Below are positions 7,520 through 10,726 of a stretch of DNA of 10,726 nt, in pieces. Both the position numbers and the translations under genes were made by a program. Source of the DNA: an uncultured Centipeda sp. (GTDB lineage Bacteria; Bacillota; Negativicutes; Selenomonadales; Selenomonadaceae); contig CALALM010000021.1 of assembly GCA_937925565.1 (NCBI GenBank), forward strand, positions 1 to 10,726, given 5' to 3'. Numbering within the stretch: the first letter of the stretch is position 1; each line of letters starts with the position of its first letter. A model generated the notes under the pieces. The model ran no database searches and had not been told where the DNA came from. It saw only the letters and a program-made list of their open reading frames with translations.

Positions 7520-8320
7520 ATGAAATTAACGATAGAACATCTGAAGGCGGGCTATGACAATGCCGTCATCATCGACGATCTGAACCTTGCGATTCCGGAT
7601 GGGAAGATTACGGCGCTCATCGGCGCGAACGGCTGCGGCAAGTCCACCCTGCTCAAGACTATCTGCCGCATCCGGCCGAGCCTCGGCGGGCGCGTGCTCC
7701 TCGACGGGGCGGATGTGCACGCGGCAGATCCGCGCGAACTGGCAAAGTCCATCGCCATTCTGCCGCAGAACCCGACCGCGCCCGAGGGGCTGACGGTGCG
7801 TGAGCTCGTGTCGTACGGACGTGCGCCGCATAAGTCCTCGTTTTTCTCCCGCACGACAGCAAAGGATCGGGAGATGATTGACTGGGCGCTGACGGAGACC
7901 GGTATGATGGACTTCCAACACCGTCCGATCGGTGCAATGTCGGGCGGTCAGCGCCAGCGCGCATGGATCGCGATGGCGATTGCACAGGACACCGAAATTC
8001 TCTTTCTCGACGAGCCGACGAGCTTCCTCGATGTGGCGCATCAGATGGAGGTGCTGCGCCTCGTGCAGCATCTGAACGGGGCGTATGGCAAGACCATCAT
8101 CATGGTGCTCCACGAGCTGAATCAGGCGGCGCGCTTCGCGGACTGTCTCGTGGGGATGTGCCGCGGACAGTTGCTCTACTGCGGAACGCCGGAGGAAGTC
8201 TTTCATAAAGAGATGTTGCGCCGCGTGTTCGGCATCGACGCGGAGATCATGCGTGATCCGCGTACGGGACGCCCCATGTGCATCCCGTATTTTATGGACG
8301 AAGCGGGGCAGTTGGCATGA
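7520..8320 (+). CDS. iron-chelate ABC transporter ATPase (FecE/FepC type)
   Basis: This 266-residue cytoplasmic ATP-binding subunit drives the FecCD-type permease pair. All motifs are intact: Walker A GANGCGKST (35-43), Q-loop ILPQN (Q83), signature MSGGQRQR (140-147), Walker B ILFLDEP with catalytic E165 (160-166), D-loop SFLD (168-171) and switch histidine H198 in MVLHELNQAARFAD. The HELNQAARFAD form of the switch region is typical of the siderophore/cobalamin importer ATPases. The ATG at 7520 follows a perfect GGAGGTGA (7505-7512). The upstream extension to 7445 lies inside the permease gene and is rejected. The end overlaps the binding-protein gene as ATGA (8317-8320). Confidence 0.96.
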   Translation: MKLTIEHLKAGYDNAVIIDDLNLAIPDGKITALIGANGCGKSTLLKTICRIRPSLGGRVLLDGADVHAADPRELAKSIAILPQNPTAPEGLTVRELVSYGRAPHKSSFFSRTTAKDREMIDWALTETGMMDFQHRPIGAMSGGQRQRAWIAMAIAQDTEILFLDEPTSFLDVAHQMEVLRLVQHLNGAYGKTIIMVLHELNQAARFADCLVGMCRGQLLYCGTPEEVFHKEMLRRVFGIDAEIMRDPRTGRPMCIPYFMDEAGQLA

Positions 8321-9429
8321 GGGGCACAAAGGCGCTTGTCGTTCTCCTCGCCGTTTTCCTCGCTGCATTTGCAGCAGGCTGCGGTCAGACCGATATTCGT
8401 GGGGAGAAGTCTGAGAAGGCGCAGAAAGCCATACAGGCGGCACGTCGTTTCGATCCCGCCGTCCTGAGAGAGGATACGCCGGAGGCAATCGATGCAGAAT
8501 TTGCCGCGCGGCTCGCGGATAAGCGCAAGGCGGCGGAGAAGCTCTACCGCGAGGAGGACGGTAAACGCATCCTCAAACACAAATTCGGCGAGACGGAGTT
8601 GCCAAACGCGCCCGTGCGCATCGTTTGCATCCGCATGGAGGATCCCATGCTCGCGCTCGATGCTTCGATGGTCGCCGCCTATAATTTCCCGCAGTACTAT
8701 CTGCATGACCGCCTTGCGGTGCGCGGCGTCCGGAGCATCAGCATCAACGACGAGAACAAGACGATCAACCTCGAGCAGGTGCAGGCGGCAAAGCCGGACC
8801 TCATCATCATGCGCGACAGCTTCAGCAAGAGTGTCTATCAGGATCTGTCCAAGATCGCGCCCGTTGCCGCTTTTGACCTCAAGGACTACGAGTGCGCCCT
8901 GCTTGCGCTCTCGATGGTCTTGCAGCGCCCTGCGGATGGCAAGGCGCGCCTGATGGAGTTCTATGAGCATGCCAAGAAGGACCGTATGCGGATCAAGGGG
9001 GCGATTGGGGAGTCTACGGTCGCCCTCCTGCGCATCATGAACAAGGAGGTGCGCCTCTATCCCTACGCGACGAACGACATCAACCGCTTTATGTACGAGA
9101 TGCTGAACCTGTGCCCGCCGCAGATGGTCGTGGACATCGACGGCAACGAGTCGAACAACGCGATTTCACTCGAACTGCTGCCGGAGCTCGGCACGGACTA
9201 TCTGCTCATCAATGCGGGCTACGGACCAAGCAGCCGTCAGAGCAGCGCCGTCGCGCGCAAACGGTTCGAGGCAATGCAGCGCGATCCTCTGTGGCAGAGT
9301 GTACCAGCCGTTCGTTCGGGGCACATGGTGATCGTGGATTCGATGGTTTGGAACGCGCACGGCATCATCTCCAAGGAGATGGCGATGGATGCGCTCGCGG
9401 ATTGGATGGAGGAGAATCATGCACGTTAA
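8317..9429 (+). CDS. iron-chelate substrate-binding lipoprotein of the ABC transporter
   Basis: This is a 370-residue lipoprotein of the FecB/FepB-like cluster (Peripla_BP_2 fold, two lobes joined by a rigid helix). It captures the ferric chelate in the periplasm and presents it to the permease. A type II signal sequence (1-21) ends in the lipobox FAAG-C22. A charged, probably helical spacer (about 23-90, rich in K, E, R and A) precedes the first lobe (PVRIVCIRMEDPMLALD, from 99). Family features include NLEQVQAAKPDLIIMRD (151-167), and PLWQSVPAVRSGHMVIVD (324-341) with the last helix ISKEMAMDALADWMEE near the end. The ATG at 8317 overlaps the ATPase stop. The ribosome site is weak, so expression probably relies on coupling. 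Encoding it last is less usual, since many such operons place it first. The long spacer is also unusual. Its 3' end overlaps trpF by 11 bases. Confidence 0.9.
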   Translation: MRGTKALVVLLAVFLAAFAAGCGQTDIRGEKSEKAQKAIQAARRFDPAVLREDTPEAIDAEFAARLADKRKAAEKLYREEDGKRILKHKFGETELPNAPVRIVCIRMEDPMLALDASMVAAYNFPQYYLHDRLAVRGVRSISINDENKTINLEQVQAAKPDLIIMRDSFSKSVYQDLSKIAPVAAFDLKDYECALLALSMVLQRPADGKARLMEFYEHAKKDRMRIKGAIGESTVALLRIMNKEVRLYPYATNDINRFMYEMLNLCPPQMVVDIDGNESNNAISLELLPELGTDYLLINAGYGPSSRQSSAVARKRFEAMQRDPLWQSVPAVRSGHMVIVDSMVWNAHGIISKEMAMDALADWMEENHAR

Positions 9430-10030
9430 GATGTGCGGGATGAAGACGCTTGCGGCGGCACGTGCGGCAGAGGAGACGGGTGCGGACTACATCGGCTTTA
9501 TCTTTGCCGAAAAGAGCAGACGACATGTTATGCCCGGTACGGCACGGGAGATCGCGCGTGAACTGCATCGCGTGAAGAAAGTCGGCGTCTTTGTGGACGC
9601 GCCGATGAACGAGGTGAATCGGATTGCCGCCTTTGTCGGATTGGACTATGTGCAGCTCCACGGGTACGAGAGCGCAGAGATGGCGCGGATGGCAGAGCGC
9701 CCCGTCATTAAGGCGTACCGCTATGGCGATGACTTCGATGCGGATGGGGCAAATGCCTATCCCGCCGAGATGATCCTTGTGGACAGTTATGTTGCGGGTG
9801 TGGCGGGCGGCACGGGCACAGCATTCGGCTGGCAGGAGGCGGCGCACGAGATTGCGCGCGTGACGAAGCCTGTCCTCATCGCGGGCGGCATCACGGCGGA
9901 GAACGTGGGCGAAGCTGCCGCTGTCTTTCATCCCTTTGGCGTCGATGTCTCGGGCGGGCTCGAGGAGGACGGCGAAAAGTCCGAAGCGAAAATCTGTGCG
10001 TTTATGGAGGCGGTACGGAAGTCTGTTTAG
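9419..10030 (+). CDS. trpF: phosphoribosylanthranilate isomerase (tryptophan synthesis)
   Basis: This 203-residue cytoplasmic TIM-barrel enzyme converts N-(5-phosphoribosyl)anthranilate to CdRP, the third step from chorismate to tryptophan. The N-terminal strand HVKMCGM carries the catalytic base C6, and the acid is D122 in LVDSYVAGVAGGTGTAFGW (120-138). Other family blocks are GFIFAEKSRRHV (26-37), KVGVFVDAP (54-62), VQLHGYE (78-84) and the phosphate-binding loops VLIAGGITAENV (152-163) and GVDVSGGLE (174-182). The last usually reads VDVSSG(V/I)E, so one serine is glycine here. Length is normal. The ATG at 9419 follows GGAGGAG (9408-9414) inside the preceding gene, and the two genes overlap by 11 bases. 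Translation, and probably transcription, is thus linked to the iron transporter, which is an uncommon partner. No terminator is seen after it. Confidence 0.95.
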   Translation: MHVKMCGMKTLAAARAAEETGADYIGFIFAEKSRRHVMPGTAREIARELHRVKKVGVFVDAPMNEVNRIAAFVGLDYVQLHGYESAEMARMAERPVIKAYRYGDDFDADGANAYPAEMILVDSYVAGVAGGTGTAFGWQEAAHEIARVTKPVLIAGGITAENVGEAAAVFHPFGVDVSGGLEEDGEKSEAKICAFMEAVRKSV

Positions 10031-10068
10031 GAGATGCGCAAGGTATAGGGTTCCTTCGTCCGTTATAT

Positions 10069-10097
10069 TTGACAAATTCGCTGTCCTCCACTAGAAT
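10069..10097 (+). promoter_or_regulatory. strong sigma-A promoter of trpC
   Basis: A perfect -35 TTGACA (10069-10074) and a near-perfect -10 TAGAAT (10092-10097) are separated by the optimal 17 bases. This predicts a transcript start near 10104 and a leader of about 36 bases before trpC. It is the best promoter in the window. The leader is too short for an attenuator or T-box, so any control should be at the DNA level. An imperfect inverted repeat spanning the -10 (10082-10105) is a possible operator. Confidence 0.85.
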
Positions 10098-10105
10098 GAG
10101 GGACA
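10082..10105. repeat. imperfect inverted repeat over the trpC -10 region, candidate operator
   Basis: TGTCC-TC (10082-10088) faces GA-GGGACA (10098-10105), which are complementary except for one extra G. The repeat encloses CACTAGAAT and so the whole -10 hexamer, where a bound dimer would block transcription. It contains CTAG, a core element of known TrpR operators, but otherwise does not resemble them. The arms are short, so chance is a real possibility. Confidence 0.3.
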
Positions 10106-10139
10106 TACGTCAATCGTAGAAGTCCGAAGGGGGTGCAGT

Positions 10140-10726
10140 ATGCGCGATATATTAGCCGAAATTGTTGAAAAAAAGCGCGCAATCGTGGCGGAGGCGAAGA
10201 AAAACCGTCCGCTCGATGAACTGAAAGCAAATCTCCCATGCGGTACGTTCCGCATGGCGGAGCACTTCCGATGGCGGGGCTGGGGACTGATCGCGGAGTG
10301 CAAACTGCAATCGCCCGCGAAGGGACGGCTGACAACATCGCACAGCGTCTTGGAACTTGCCGATATCTATACGGCGGCGGGGGCGGCGGTGCTCTCCGTG
10401 CATACCGATCCGCACTTCCTCGGGAGCAACGAGGACTTTTCGGCGGTGCGTGCGCACGTCGATACACCACTTCTGCGTAAGGACTTCATCATCGACCCGT
10501 ATCAGGTCTACGAGGCACGCGCCCTCGGCGCGGATGCGGTTCTCCTCATCGTGCGCATCCTGAAGCCCGACGCGCTCAAGGAACTGCTCTACCTCACATG
10601 GAGTCTCGGCATGGACGCCCTCGTGGAGGTGCATGACCGCGCCGATCTCGAAATTGCGCAGGGGACGCCGGCGGAGTTTATCGGCATCAACAACCGCAAT
10701 CTCGTGACCTTTGAGACGAGCGTACA
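10140..10726 (+). CDS. trpC: indole-3-glycerol phosphate synthase, N-terminal part (cut by window edge)
   Basis: This is the first 195 codons of an enzyme of about 260 residues. It closes CdRP, the TrpF product, to indole-3-glycerol phosphate in the tryptophan pathway. The active-site set for this part is complete: E53 and K55 in LIAECKLQSPAKG (50-62), K114 in LLRKDFIIDPYQV (111-123), E163 in VEVH (162-165) and N184 in GINNRNL (182-188). These correspond to E51, K53, K110, E159 and N180 of the Sulfolobus enzyme. The usual SVLTD motif reads SVHTD (86-90) here. The ATG at 10140 follows AAGGGGGTG (10127-10135). The gene has its own strong promoter 109 bases or less after trpF. The order trpF-trpC reverses the more common trpC-trpF order. 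The frame is open to the end of the window, where the missing part would hold the last phosphate loop. Confidence 0.95.
   Translation, partial: MRDILAEIVEKKRAIVAEAKKNRPLDELKANLPCGTFRMAEHFRWRGWGLIAECKLQSPAKGRLTTSHSVLELADIYTAAGAAVLSVHTDPHFLGSNEDFSAVRAHVDTPLLRKDFIIDPYQVYEARALGADAVLLIVRILKPDALKELLYLTWSLGMDALVEVHDRADLEIAQGTPAEFIGINNRNLVTFETSV

Noticed and set aside
7526..8488. Antisense open frame of 320 codons opposite the ATPase gene
   Set aside because: It spans two well-supported sense genes and has the same shadow composition as the other antisense frames.
10031..10068. Terminator after trpF
   Set aside because: No stem with a T-run can be formed, so trpF transcripts may run on into trpC.
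10104..10139. Leader peptide, T-box or trp attenuator ahead of trpC
   Set aside because: The leader is only about 36 bases, with no Trp codon cluster, no T-box sequence and no alternative hairpins.

Overview
The window reads as a chromosomal piece of a GC-rich diderm Firmicute, most likely a Negativicute of the Selenomonas/Centipeda type. Two kinds of signal point there. Ribosome-binding sites are strong and Bacillus-like (GGAGGTGA and similar), and the gene starts include GTG and a probable TTG. The genes nevertheless encode outer-membrane machinery: a TonB protein and a TonB-dependent receptor. The taxon is inferred from protein style and has not been checked by a search. All genes are on the + strand and there is no gene-free stretch longer than about 180 bases.

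Region 1 (1-2349): the 3' end of glyQ and the complete glyS, which encode the alpha and beta subunits of tetrameric glycyl-tRNA synthetase. They are joined by an ATGA stop/start overlap and end at a rho-independent terminator.

Region 2 (about 2356-9429): an iron-chelate (siderophore-type) uptake operon. An extended -10 promoter is followed by a near-consensus Fur-type box at 2397-2415. Then come tonB, a siderophore-type outer-membrane receptor, two FecCD-type permeases, a FecE/FepC-type ATPase and a substrate-binding lipoprotein. TonB energises the receptor, which admits the ferric chelate to the periplasm. The lipoprotein passes it to the permease pair, driven by the ATPase. A 12-bp hairpin plus T-run lies between the receptor and the permeases. 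No promoter is visible after it, so it probably acts as a partial terminator that sets receptor levels above transporter levels.

Region 3 (9419-10726): trpF (phosphoribosylanthranilate isomerase) overlaps the end of the binding-protein gene by 11 bases, so it appears translationally tied to the iron operon. The next gene, trpC (indole-3-glycerol phosphate synthase, cut by the window edge), has its own strong promoter (TTGACA, 17 bp, TAGAAT). One tryptophan gene therefore seems captured by the iron operon while the next is driven independently.

The individual protein families are familiar, and I see no wholly new system, mobile element, CRISPR array or RNA gene. The points worth following are the iron-trpF linkage, the control region of tonB with its probable TTG start, and the intra-operon terminator.
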